The notes under the pieces: generated by a model
Told to the model about the DNA's origin: nothing
The model's input: the letters and a program-made list of their open reading frames with translations, nothing else
The model's database searches: none
From: Trachythela sp. YZ-2020
Lineage: Eukaryota > Cnidaria > Anthozoa > Malacalcyonacea > Clavulariidae
Length of the DNA stretch: 64,000 bases
NCBI GenBank assembly: GCA_016169945.1
Contig: JADLSH010000061.1
Coordinates: 1,674,001 to 1,738,000, forward strand
Direction: 5' to 3'
Shown: piece by piece, positions 10,895-21,249 of the stretch
Layout of the letters: each line of letters starts with the position of its first letter
How positions within the stretch are numbered: the stretch's first letter is position 1
Position numbers and translations under genes: made by a program

Positions 10895-11350
10895 TATGTT
10901 TCCCTCATTCCCTTGAACCGATACGTCATGTTATACCCACTATAAAGAAACGACATAGAACGCGTAGAGAAAGAGATTTGGGGCAAGTCTAGTATAAATC
11001 ATACCCACAATCGGGACGGCCATTATTTCCATAACTTTTCATTCGGGCAAGTGACTTCAGTTATATATAGAGACCTGCCTCGTTCCCCTTCTTAGTTCTA
11101 AACTAACATTTCTACACTATAGAGTATAGTTTACATAAGTATATAAAACAACACAGCAACTACAAGGCAGAACTAGTGTGAAGACGTGTTGTATATAATG
11201 AATGAATTGATGGCATCCAAAGCAAACAATATCGCTGCAAGAAAACCACATACCTAAAAAAGACCAAAATGACACACGTTAGAATTACTTGTTATCATGG
11301 TGTTACATATAGGTCACATATATATTAAAGACGGTCAAGTTGCATTATTA
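10895..11350. other. Non-coding stretch
   Basis: No gene or strong repeat recognised between the family T end and the next MITE. Confidence 0.4.
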
Positions 11351-11353
11351 TTA

Positions 11354-11630
11354 CTGTCGATTTCAAGTAACTTTTGACTAAAATATTCCGAACTTCGTTT
11401 CGAACTTCGAAAATTCGCTCCGAAGTCCAAAAGTTCATAATGAATTCACAAACCGGTTTGTAAACTTAGCATTTGATTGGCTGCTTATTCTCTAGTAGCC
11501 AATCTGAAACTTTAATTGCTTACAAACTTGCTTGTGAATTTCATTATGAACATTTGAACTTCGCAACGATGTTGCGAAGTTCGAAAAGAAGTTCGGAACA
11601 TTTTAGTGAAAAGTTAGTTGGAATCGACTG
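11354..11630. mobile_element. Tc1/mariner-like MITE (family E), 277 bp
   Basis: The ends CTGTCGATTTCAA... and ...TTGGAATCGACTG are inverted repeats of about 45 bp that include ACTTTTnACTAAAAT and GAACTTCG motifs. The element is flanked by TA on both sides, the target duplication of Tc1/mariner transposons. The arms continue through AAGTTC/GAACTT and TTTACAAAC/GTTTGTAA to a short centre, so the element is almost wholly palindromic. A second, right-truncated copy lies at 15359-15600. Confidence 0.7.
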
Positions 11631-11633
11631 TAA

Positions 11634-12081
11634 CTCCACCAGGTGATTATGTTTGTTTGTTGGTTTGTTCTATATTTTTTTGTTTCCCAGCTTTTTTTCC
11701 AGTCACCCTGAGATCCTAATTCGTACCATGTGTAGGAAAACCTTTATAAATCTATTAATAAATTATACTTATGCAACAAGTCACAATGACATGATTAAGA
11801 AAGAAACAGCATTTGGCGCTGTATATTATTTAAGGCCATGTTACATGGGACAATTTTTGCTGCAAATTGCTTTGTAATTTCTGAACAGTGCGATGTTATG
11901 TGTGTAAAAAAGGTGAACAAGGTCATACAACTCAATAAATACTGACCACTGCATAAATATTACTCACGAGTATTAAAAATATAGGAAGCCACCTTGTATT
12001 TTTTGAGGTGATTGAGGGATTCAAACGTTTCTGTTTGTATATATTATACGTACGTATGCATGAACACCAGTGAAAGCATCC
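11634..12081. other. Non-coding stretch
   Basis: No gene recognised; AT-rich with short open frames only. Confidence 0.35.
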
Positions 12082-12450
12082 CAGTGAGCTCTATATATAT
12101 CTGGAGTATGAACTCCCGTCCAAAAGTGAAGGCAAAGATGGCGGAAATTGACGTTCAGTGCCACTCCCTTTCTATTGTTTTTGTCTGCGCGGTTTGCCCA
12201 AGGCGGCAAGGAGTGTACCAAAATTTCGTGTTTTGACTTCGATTTAAAGAAAAATATTATGGTTTTATGAACTGATAACTTTATTAGCGATACGATCCGT
12301 TAAAAAACACTAGAATTAGCTGAGAAAAATGGTATGAAAACGTTTGCGACCTTCACAGAGGTTGGACGTCAATTTCCGTCATCTTGGCATCACTTTTCAC
12401 ATAGGCCGAACATCAGAAGTTCTTACTCCAGATATATATAGAGCTCACTG
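12082..12450. mobile_element. 369-bp inverted-repeat MITE with CAGTGAGCTC ends
   Basis: It begins CAGTGAGCTCTATATATATC and ends with the reverse complement at 12450. Further in, AAAGTG...GATGGCGGAAATTGACGT is mirrored by ACGTCAATTTCCGTCATC near 12370. Inverted arms of about 90 bp flank a 190-bp centre. No target duplication was found. The open frames crossing it are incidental. Confidence 0.65.
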
Positions 12451-13314
12451 AAGCAGCCTTACCACTCCACCCTTGATGTGGGTACATTGATAGTCTGTAT
12501 CTGCTTCATCCCATAGGTCACATAATGTTGGCCCCATGATTGTGATTCACATCACTTCAAGTTCTAGTTCTTCATTTTTGTATGTGAGCAGAACTTTACC
12601 AACAAAACTGTTGCAACTGGCAACTGCATGCAGTGCGCAGAAAACTTGTAGGAGGGCCATCTAAAGTTAAATGAAGGTATGGTGTACGAATTAAAATCAT
12701 GAACTTTTCCAATTCAGATCTCAGCGCAATAATCGCACATAGCATAGCATGAGATAAGAATAATGTATAAAAAATACATAGAAAATATCTTATTTTGTTA
12801 CTAATTCATTAATGAGAATGAATGAATCATTAATTAATTATTAATTCATTCATGAGAAAAACATAAAGGAAGTCAGAACCGTTATGGAAATAATAAAAAG
12901 TTCTGCTGATTTACATGAACTTTAACGCTCTTCATCCAAATCCGATAATATATTTTGACTATTGTTTCAAAAGTCAAAATTAGCTTACCTGTACAGCTTA
13001 AACAAAATTAAGACACTCCAGAGTTACAAAAACGGAAAAAAAATTGAAAAAAGTATTTGCTCTTCTCATTAAAAATTACTGCCGGAGTCAGGTCTTCATG
13101 TAATATATAAAAACCGCGCGAGACGTTTTTATCAAGACGAATCACAAGCTTTAAACAGCACATATCTTGACTTGCAAACAATTCCTTGGGAATTTAAAGA
13201 CAATAGAATGGCGGCCATGTTGGTTCCAAATTCAATGAAAGTTCAGTACGATTCTTTTGATGAAATACCACCAATATGGCCGACGTAGTAGTTGAAAGTC
13301 AAAAATACTGTATC
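12451..13314. other. Non-coding stretch
   Basis: No gene recognised. A short AT-rich palindrome (ATTAATTAATTATTAATTC-like) lies near 12810-12860, and two ATGGCGG/ATGGCCG-type starts near 13209-13278 lead only to very short frames. Confidence 0.35.
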
Positions 13315-13640
13315 TACACACGTAACAATCTCAGATCTTGTCAACAAGATGTGTTAGACCTGTAGCAAACTTGTCAACAAGCTGTAATAATATTGCCATT
13401 CTATCAAGTTGCTAGAAGGTCGTCACTACCAACTTGTTAACAACTTGTTGTGTTGCTAGAACAACTTGTAACAAGTGTGTTTAGGCTTCAGCCTTGTAGC
13501 AGGTTGTCAACAAGCCGATGACAACTTGTCAACAAGCTGGGAACAAGCAGTGCGAACACACCCTTATAACAAGTTGTTGAAACAGCATTGGTACAAGTCA
13601 GCTGCAGGTTTGTTACAACTTTATGCGTTTTTACCTGTGT
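13315..13640. mobile_element. Family T MITE, 326 bp
   Basis: The ends ACACACGTAACAATCTCA and GCGTTTTTACCTGTGT resemble those of the family T transposon. The interior is filled with degenerate TTGTCAACAAG / AACTTGTTAACAAC units in both orientations. It is therefore made almost entirely of the terminal motif array, with no coding sequence. Confidence 0.6.
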
Positions 13641-13701
13641 ATAATAGATACAAAAATTTCTAAACTATAATCGAAGTCAAAGAATATGTATTTTAACTTA
13701 C

Positions 13702-13925
13702 AGCAAACGCGCCATGTTTTTTCTCCTGCAGTCCAGTCCAGTCAAAACAAACCCAAATCCAAGCACAGTAGTTGCAAATGCGACACCGGTACTGAACAAG
13801 AAAAATGCATATCTTCCAAATTTTCCAAGGTCAAAGGGGTCGATGTCGGCATCGTTTTCCTTTAGGGCGTCGTGGTATTATTTTACAAAATAACCCACAA
13901 GACCGGTCCCTGCTGAAAGCACAAC
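13702..13925 (-). pseudogene. Internal exon of an unidentified membrane protein
   Basis: On the minus strand, an acceptor (TTTGATTGCAG) precedes 13925 and a consensus donor (GTAAGT) follows 13702. Between them is a nearly open 224-bp exon reading a short Ser-Ala-Gly-Thr-Gly start, an acidic linker, FDLGKFGRYAFFLF and a hydrophobic span ending in LTGLDCRRKN. One in-frame TAA lies after the first 15 codons, so it is either decayed or has a second internal splice. A more degraded paralogue lies at 4077-4300 on the same strand. The matched splice signals and the conserved protein-level pattern argue for a once-functional exon. The family is not recognised; a membrane-spanning hairpin is likely. 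Confidence 0.5.
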
Positions 13926-14047
13926 CTGCAATCAAAGCTGATATAATGATATACTATTTTGAAAATCCGGGATATTTATAATGGTGTAAATCGGGTTAAA
14001 AAAGTTCGATACCAGGTCCAGAGCGTGCAATTAGTGTGCTCTTTGTT

Positions 14048-14285
14048 TTCTGAGCACTCGGGTATAGAACTGATGATTTCGATACAAACGAAAATGCTAC
14101 GGTACGTTACGATACAGTTCAAGTGGGAAACAGCCTTAATGTCGTTTTCCACTTCAACCGTATCGTAGCGAAACGTAGCGTATTTCTTTGTTTCCTGAAC
14201 ACTGGGGTAGAACTAATGATTTCAACACAAAAGAAAACGCTACGACACGTTACGATACAGGCAGTTTGCAGACTGAACTGGCAAT
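14048..14285 (+). repeat. Tandem duplication of about 90 bp
   Basis: The segment 14048-14140 (GTTTTCTGAGCACTCGGGTA ...) recurs at 14189-14280 with about 80% identity, including CTACGRYACGTTACGATACAG. The spacing is about 140 bp. The open frames across it are not recognised as protein. Confidence 0.55.
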
Positions 14286-14552
14286 GTTGAACGTGTCACA
14301 TATAGGCAACCATCATTTGAGCAAATGGTCGAAAATTCGGGACACGCTTTTATTCCCAAAGGTGGAAAAATGTGATTTCGACCACTCTTTTTTCATCAGA
14401 TCGTATTGGACCGATAAATCTGACTATTAACGATATATTATGCGCGCGATGGCATGCCAAAGTTGTATTTTATATACCCTGTATTATTAGTACTGGCTTA
14501 CCTACCAGGCTTATGGATCAAACTGAGCTGTGAAATCAATAAATAAACTAGT

Positions 14553-14752
14553 GTTTACCAGAAACCAAAACAAATATAAAATTGTGGCTTGAATTCGGCC
14601 AGAGACATGCTATTCTGCTAAACCATTTACTATATGAACGATATGAAGAGAGATTACGCCAGGATTCCCAGGAATTCTCCGACGAGAGGCTAAGGTCCCC
14701 GACAGAGGATCGTATTTTGGCCATTTTTGTGCGCAATGATATAGATTTTGGT
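14553..14752 (+). other. Possible exon of unknown protein
   Basis: A 66-codon open stretch without ATG reads charged, protein-like sequence, for example HAILLNHLLYERYEERLRQD followed by an acidic/Arg-rich helix and a terminal FVRNDIDFG. A possible acceptor (TTTACCAG) precedes it and a GT follows the last Gly codon. No family is recognised and there is no second copy in the window. It may be a real exon or chance. Confidence 0.25.
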
Positions 14753-15358
14753 TGATACGAAAAAGTAACCCAATATATAAATCTAAAACTTAACACACGC
14801 CCTTAACATGCTAAAGTTGGAATACCTTCTTCTACATACCCTGTATTTATATATCAAGCAAGACAAATTTGTAACGACCAAAGTTTTTTATATATTTTAT
14901 ATTTAGTTATCGACTGGGCGCGGCGCATGTTATTACTATATTCTCATGCAATTAGGCTATGAAGTCGTATGCGCCAAAAGGGTAAAATTTTGTTCATACC
15001 TCATGTTTTGCGCACAATAGGGTTAGGGCTGTGTTGTGTCTTAAACTACGCGTTTAATACGAAAAATAAAGTATATTTTATTCTTGAACAAGCTAATAAG
15101 AATCCCCAATACAATGATGCAATCCTCAAGTTCACGTGCGCGTGCACGTTGTCCACGAGATGTGGGCAGATTTCAAGGTCAAAGAGTAACATATTCGTTT
15201 ACCCTAAACAAGAGGATGTTACTGAAATTTTGCCGTCGGTTTTCGTAGACTAGTTCAATGTGTCCGTGTGGTGGAGGGCCAGTCAAATGCTACCTAACTC
15301 AGTCAACTCTTGCTTCTTTATTCAACTAGATTTACCAAATATTTAATCCAAGCATTTA

Positions 15359-15600
15359 CTGTCGATTTCAACTAACTTTTCACTCAAATGTTGCAAACTT
15401 TGTTTCGAACTTCGGAAATTCGTTGAGATACTTGAGAAGTTCAAAAGTTCATAATGCATTCAGAACCGGTTTGTAAACTGACCATTTGATTGGCTGCTTT
15501 ATCTTCAGCTTTGTTTACAAACTGGCTTGTGAATCGTTATGAACTTGTGAACTTCGCAACGAATTTCCGAAGTTCGGAACATTTTAGTGAAAAGTTACAG
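15359..15600. mobile_element. Family E MITE, damaged copy
   Basis: It starts CTGTCGATTTCAACTAACTT like the copy at 11354 and runs through the same palindromic GAACTTCG and TTTACAAAC blocks. The right terminus after GTGAAAAGTTA is broken and replaced by ACAGTCGTTTGC. Confidence 0.6.
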
Positions 15601-15669
15601 TCGTTTGCAGTTTTAATTAGATGCAAAGTTAAATGAATTCGTTGTAAACACAAATAATTTCGCACGCAA

Positions 15670-15975
15670 TCAGGGTAGCCACTCGTAGCCACACTTAATA
15701 ATCTATACTTACATCAAGTATAAAGTGTGGCGTATCATTTGAAATTTTATTTTATCAATGCCACTGGTAGCCACACTTTTCCAATAGGGATTTCATCAGG
15801 GTAGCCACGCGTACAGTAGCCACACCGGTAGCCACACTTGTCTAAAAGCATAGAACAATGGTAGCCACTCGTAGCCACACTTTATAATCCATACTTACAT
15901 CGCGTATTTCATGTATAAAGTATGGCTAGGCGTGGTATTAAATTGTATAGAAGAAAGTGTGGCTACGAGATACAA
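15670..15975. repeat. Cluster of GTAGCCAC-type units
   Basis: At least eight copies of GGTAGCCACnCG / GTAGCCACACTT occur, one of them inverted (AGTGTGGCTACGAG at 15957). They are embedded in two larger similar blocks that also share TATACTTACATC and TATAAAGTRTGG. The pattern is a degenerate minisatellite with partial dyad symmetry. It is non-coding. Confidence 0.6.
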
Positions 15976-16373
15976 TCGCAAAAAAATGCAACCTCTCTTC
16001 ACTGTAATATATTCTTACGAAAGCGGCTGGCAGCCAGGAATTTTTTCTATGACATTGAATAATGTAAAGAACACACAGCAATACTTTTCGAACAAAGTAT
16101 TTTCAGTAAACGAGTTAGAGAAACTGTAATAGAAGAGATGGTGTTTTTAAGCGACAAATATGCAGTTACAAAGTATTCACATTGACTTATTTATTAAAGA
16201 AAACCGTTTTGAGCATCGAAGTCTTCAATTGTAACATATTTATACACGCAATTGAGTTTTATACACGCACACACAAACACACACATAGCCTGTTCATTGT
16301 TCATCGTTTTCATCCTCCATCGCTGTTTAGTTTACTGTTCCACGTTCCCTCATCTTGTTTCTGCGTTTCACGT

Positions 16374-16995
16374 TCAATGGATGGGTTGGTCGTTTGGTCG
16401 TTGAGGCTCGGCGTCCTCTAGTGCAATGGTATTTTTCATCATAACAATCGGGCAATCTTCGTGTAAAACTCGACGTTTGACGAGAATCCATAACGCAGCA
16501 AGGTGCTCGTCCACTGTGGGATAGGCCTTAACAAACGCTTTTAAGTTGAACACTTTGAGGACCATTCCGAAAATCAAAATCCACACGTCGATATTAGGAT
16601 CCGGCTTAGTCCAGAAGTCATTCTCCTTCCTAGCTGCGCTATCCATTCGTTCACAAAATGCTAATGTGGGTTTTCCTTTGAGTTTGCGTCCGTAAAATTT
16701 CGTTTGCATAAGACCAGCACCCCGACGGAAGTACATGTCGCTGTTCAGTTGCCATTGCGTAGGTGAACAAAAATAGAAAGCATCATTCTCCTCTTCGGAC
16801 ATGCTGTTTTCGTCGTCGGTTTGTTGCCGGGCCATTGTCGAATCATCATGGTCTGGATCGTTTGGTGCTTCCGTCAATGCATTCGTGCTTTCATCTTCCG
16901 ACGAGATTAGAGGATCAGAGCGACGAATACGTTTTGGCAAATAGAGTTCTTCGTCAGAACTTGGCGTTGAATGTAGTAAGATTCTTCACCTGAGG
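16374..16995 (-). CDS. Unrecognised acidic protein of the helicase element
   Basis: An uninterrupted minus-strand frame of about 205 codons, without an ATG near its start, begins with a very acidic Ser/Asp/Glu-rich segment with basic patches (SSDEELYLPKRIRRSD, later DDENSMSEEEND). It then becomes globular: an aromatic CSPTQWQLNSDMYFRRGAGL segment, a basic FYGRKLKGKP segment, and a C-terminal part with KAFVKAYPTVDEHLAALW and a CPIVMMKNT end. It lies 100 bp downstream of a broken superfamily-3 helicase on the same strand, so the two probably belonged to one mobile or viral unit. I do not recognise its family. It could be the 3' exon of the same gene or a separate replication or capsid-associated protein. 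The lack of ATG suggests it was spliced or is 5'-truncated. Confidence 0.45.
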
Positions 16996-17094
16996 CTCGC
17001 GTTCCTCGGACATCGTTCTGCTTCCCCTAAAAACGACAGGTGGATCAATTGATCTGGAGAACTCGATCTGGAAGCTTGGGTGCAACTCTTCGGG

Positions 17095-18360
17095 TTATAT
17101 GCGCCTTATATATTTACACGATTCACGTGAAGAGAGGTTGGCAATCGCTGCGGATTGCTGACTCTCGTACCACCTCTTGTTCGCTTCGACCTCTTCTAAG
17201 TTCGCGTTGATCTCTTGTGCTATCCATGCAAAACACGCCATCGCGTTATCAAAAATCCATTTGTCCGCGCCAATTGTCGTCTCCTCCAGCGATTGTGTAC
17301 GGTATATTGGTAGCCGTCGTAGGACGTTTTCATTTTCTGCGTCAAAATCTGGTACCTCGTTGGTGTTGATGTGTGGGCAACTGTTGAAAAAGCACCTTGG
17401 TTGTTGATGTTTAACAGCAGTCGTCATCCATCCCCCCTGCAACAGAGTTTTTGCCAAATCGCTTGTCATCGTAGTTGCACACCAGTCTCTCGTCGATCAT
17501 TGCAACAGAAAACTGACGCTCTTTCGTAATGGTGGCAACGCACTGGACGGGAATAAGGTGATGAAAGATGGCCGCCCACGATGTTTTGGCCGAGTCTTTT
17601 GGACCTGCAACCACCAGTTTTTTGACTTTTTGTGGCATCTTTCCGGACACGAGGCATACTGTAGGTAAAATTTATTTAAAAAATTAATGCGTTGGTAATG
17701 GTCAGGGAACGAGTTTAGAATGCCATTTTCAAAGTAGCGCGCATTTGGTAAGGTTGTACTTTTGTAAGGCACGAAGAATCTCGGCGACGTTTAATTTTGA
17801 GGACTGCATCTGGTGGTATTGGACGAGGTATGAAACTACGAGTTGAGATTTGAAACACGACCCCATCTAACACTTCAATAAGGTCGTTATCGAAAACGTG
17901 CTGTTGGATGATGGTACAATCTTTGTGAGCAAGTGTCCTCGACAACACGCGAAAATGTTTTAGGACACGGTCGCGTAGATTGTCGTTCGAGACGAGGTGA
18001 TGAAGGCAGCTGTCCTCGTCTATCATGTGCACAAACGTAATGGCAGGTTGATTGGGGCGGCTGTGTACGTACGTTACCGCGATACAGGGCATTGTCACAG
18101 AGTTCCTGACACGTGCAATGTCTCTTATCGTTGTTGTTACTTCGCACGGATTCGTTGGTAATTCTGTTGGGTTCGGGTTAGACAGACTAACAATATCTGC
18201 AACTAAGCCATCGGACGGCAGTTTCTGAAATGCTTTCATCATTATGGTAAGAATGTCCGCATTCACGACCACGATCCGGCACGGTGTGGTGGGGAAACCT
18301 GTTGGATTGGTTGGAACATGAACACTCGGAATTTTGAATGGATAGGCAGTCTCCTCCTTA
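17095..18360 (-). pseudogene. Superfamily-3 (E1/NS1-like) helicase, multiply frameshifted
   Basis: The minus strand carries four collinear blocks. An N-terminal block (18360-17715) has no motif I recognise. A short block near 17770-17650 (ARYFENGILNSFPD) is followed by a P-loop block (17650-17470) with VVAGPKDSAKTSW, a degenerate Walker A in which the usual Gly before Lys is Ala. The C-terminal block (17469-17095) has LAKTLLQGGWMTTAVKHQ and CPHINTNEVPDF, matching SF3 motif C (hydrophobic stretch ending in Thr-Asn) of papillomavirus E1, parvovirus NS1 and related helicases. Frameshifts fall near 17765 and 17650, and the Walker B region near 17480 is lost. Such helicases unwind DNA at replication origins. 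This copy is dead; its source (endogenous virus or transposon) is undecided. Confidence 0.6.
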
Positions 18361-18599
18361 TCGACTTACCTAACCCGTCTAAAAATGATATCAACAACGC
18401 CGCCAATAGGATTAGTAGAAGAGAAAAAAGGCTAATAACAATTATAAACCACCCAGAGTAAACAGAAATGATGTAAATAATTACCCTTTTTTTTCGGCGT
18501 CGCTATCAGAACAGTACTTCCCCGATTCGAGGTTTTCGCCGTACAAAGGACTGGCGAGAGAATTTAGACCTTGTTTACAGGGCAACCCGGGATCAACAA

Positions 18600-19501
18600 T
18601 ACAGAATATGAACTTAAAATACCGACACTAAACCTCACATAAAATACCGACACCAAATGAAACCAGATGTAATACCAACATTCCCGTCCATATTACAGAC
18701 CGTTTTAGAGCGTCTAAACAGCACAAGAGATACAAAAACTGCTATATCCCCTCCCTCCACTTAATCCATATCACAACTTTTAACCATGCTGATAACAAAA
18801 TACCTAAAGAAGTGATGCTTCCATATTTCTTCTTACTAAATTCCCGCTCACTCCTTCCACAGTTGGACGAATTGACTGCAAGTGTCAAGCCTGTTGATAT
18901 TGTCGCAATAACTGAGTCATGGTTGCATGAACACATAGACAAGAGCTTATTGTCAATTAATGGTTACAATATATTTCGTAAAGATCGCGCAATTGGTCGA
19001 GGTGGGGGAGTTTGTGCTTACATCAAAAACGATATTCCTTGTATACGACGGGTAGACCTAGAAAGTGAAAATATGGAATGATAATGGTTGAGCCTACGAC
19101 CTAAACGCCTCCCTAGATCTCTTTCTGGTATCGCAATTTGTGTCGTGCATCATCCACCAGAGCATAACGATCTTAATGAATATTTAATTAATACTATTGA
19201 CCTACTCCGAAATAAACACCCTGACCACGGCCTAGTAATCTTGGGTGATTCTAATGATCTTGAAATACGCACTTTGATTTCTAGTCAAAATCTTAAACAA
19301 GTTGTTGACCAACCTATTAGAGTATCAGCAATACTTGATCTTATCCTTACAAACTTGCATAAACTATATGATCGTCCTATAGTCCTCGCCCCATTAGGAT
19401 CCAGTGACCGTAATATTATACACTGGCTACCGTCTGTCGATAGCATTCCCAACGACAGCACACAAGTAAAATCTCTTAAATCCTTAGTACGCCGCTATCC
19501 T
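18600..19501 (+). pseudogene. LINE 5' part: apurinic-type endonuclease
   Basis: From about 18800 the frame reads LNSRSLLPQLDELTASVKP, then VDIVAITESWLHEHIDKSLL, GRGGGVCAYIKND and, after stops near 19080, further residues through GLVILGDSND and LDLILTNLHKLYDR to SSDRNIIHW. This is the N-terminal apurinic/apyrimidinic-type endonuclease of CR1/L2-type LINEs that nicks target DNA. The motifs TESWL, GDxND, LDLILTN and SDH-like (SDR) are in order. The His of the last motif is changed to Arg, and two or three stops break the frame. A DNA transposon enters at 19502; the reverse transcriptase part resumes near 21250. Confidence 0.75.
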
Positions 19502-21245
19502 ACACACGTAAAAATCTCACATCTTGTTGACAAGTTGTTGGCTTAACAAGCTTGTAGGAAGCTTGGTAACAAGTTGTAACAACCTTGTCATTTTATCAAG
19601 CTATAGCAAACTTATGTCATCAAGCTTGCTACAACTTGTTAGTTTGCAGACTAGTAGCAATTTGTAGGAACAACTTGAATCAAGCTTGTTGAAACAAGCC
19701 ATATCATGCTTGTTAGAACAACTTGTTGACAAGTTGATGTGGTCGTGAAGTTGTAACAAGTCCGTTTCAACAAGCTTGTAGCAAGACTGTTTTAACAAGT
19801 ATGTACCAAGAGTTGCGAACAACTTGTTACGGCATTGTTAACGACAAGAATTTTCATACAACAGCAGCACCAATTTGAACTTGGAAAAACCGTATTTTAT
19901 TGGTGGTTGCTAAGCGTTGTTATGCAGAATGAAAGTTATGGCGAAAGCAAGAAAAGCTGACTTTCAAGACTTCAAGTTTCTGTGGTTTCAACGGCAAAAT
20001 CATATGGTTTAAATTTTCTTTATTTTTGAAGTTTGAAGAGAAAAATATCAAAAATATATAACTGGTAAGTGTTATATTTTATAGCTAAGTTAGTGCGCTT
20101 GAGTAGATTTTGTAAAATTATCACTTAAACATTACGGTTTTTTGTTTTCTAACACCCAAATATTATGTACAGTTCAGTATTTATGCTTGTAATCTTTTTA
20201 TGCTAATATGCTTTATTGCTTTGGCTTTGAATACAATAGGCGTCAATACAATCAGGGTAGCACGGGTGGCGGAAGCGGTTAGCGCGCTGCCTCTTACCAC
20301 TGAGTTGAGCCTGCTTCACAACAGGTCGAGGTCACTGTTGGTACTCGCATAAGATCGGCAGTGTGCTCAAATAACTCATGTAATTTGAGATTCTCTCCTG
20401 TGCTTCGAGGGTTTTCCCCGGGTACTCCGGTTTCCTCCCTCTAATACTAACGCTTAGGAACTAACAATGGGGCCACAGTAATTGGCTGACGCTGTTGTGG
20501 ACTCCCTGCCATTGAGGCGAAGTTGAATAAAAAAAAAAAAAATAAAAAAATAATGCCTTCTGGTCGCGTTTACCCAGGCCCTGACTTAATTCAGTTAAAC
20601 AATAATCATTATTTATAAATTTAGCTCAAACTTCTGTACTCAGCAGCCTAATTTAACTGTCCCTGTCAGAGATAAAACTCTGGACAGGCATTTTATATGC
20701 AATGATCACTGAATATTTTGTATTGAATTGCAAAATATATATTTTAGTAAACAAAATTCATACGAATTTGAACCCTTCTAGCATAAAACATTTACTGATT
20801 GTCATGGTCTTTTGCCGTTTTGGTCTAATATTTTTATTATTAAAAACTTGAAAAAGCAAATTTAATTAGGGTATGAGATCTGCCATTGCCTATAAATATA
20901 AACATATATTGTCATGGTGAGGGCATTCCAGACCATAAATCAATTGAAAGGCATGGCACATGCAGAACCTGGGTGCTGTATGACATCTTATTAAATTTCC
21001 AAACAGTAGCCAAAAATAGGCATAACTTAAAAAGAGGGGGTCTAAACCAGTGAACTCTAAGTAAACTGGAACGCCAACTCCTATGATCAAGTTCTATGCG
21101 CCAAACAATTAAGTCTTCTGACGTAAAAAGTATTTTTATTGCAAATTTTCGCTCAAAAACAAACTTTTGACGGGATTTTTCTTACTCCTCAGAACTCTCC
21201 TCAGTCCTTTTGAAAGTTCAAATTCCCGCGCATTGGCTTCAACGA
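19502..21245. mobile_element. Family T transposon fragment inserted in the LINE
   Basis: The left terminus ACACACGTAAAAATCTCACA (19502) opens 350 bp of TTGTTGACAAG-type units in both orientations. It is followed by a subterminal block (19870-20100) homologous to the reverse complement of 10320-10530, including TATTTTATTGGTGGTTGCTA and GGCGAAAGCAAGAAAA. No matching right terminus is seen before LINE sequence resumes near 21250, so the right end is lost or diverged. A SINE lies inside at about 20262-20551. The rest (20552-21245) shows no recognised gene. Confidence 0.5.
20262..20551 (+). repeat. SINE with A-rich tail
   Basis: A tRNA-like A box (GTGGCGGAAGCGGTTAGCGC) lies at the 5' end. The centre contains GGTTTTCCCCGGGTACTCCG and GTTTCCTCCCTC, a phrase I know as a conserved core of widespread invertebrate SINEs (exact domain name not certain). 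The element ends in an A-rich run at 20528-20551. It resembles a fairly young retroposed copy. Confidence 0.7.
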
Positions 21246-21249
21246 ATCA

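Noticed and set aside
12012..12236. Open frames on both strands
   Set aside because: They cross the end of an inverted-repeat MITE and have no conserved pattern.
14969..15253. 94-codon plus-strand frame with several cysteines
   Set aside because: No family signature or splice context; composition is not clearly coding.
16260..16290. CA-rich run as a regulatory element
   Set aside because: Simple microsatellite-like sequence only.
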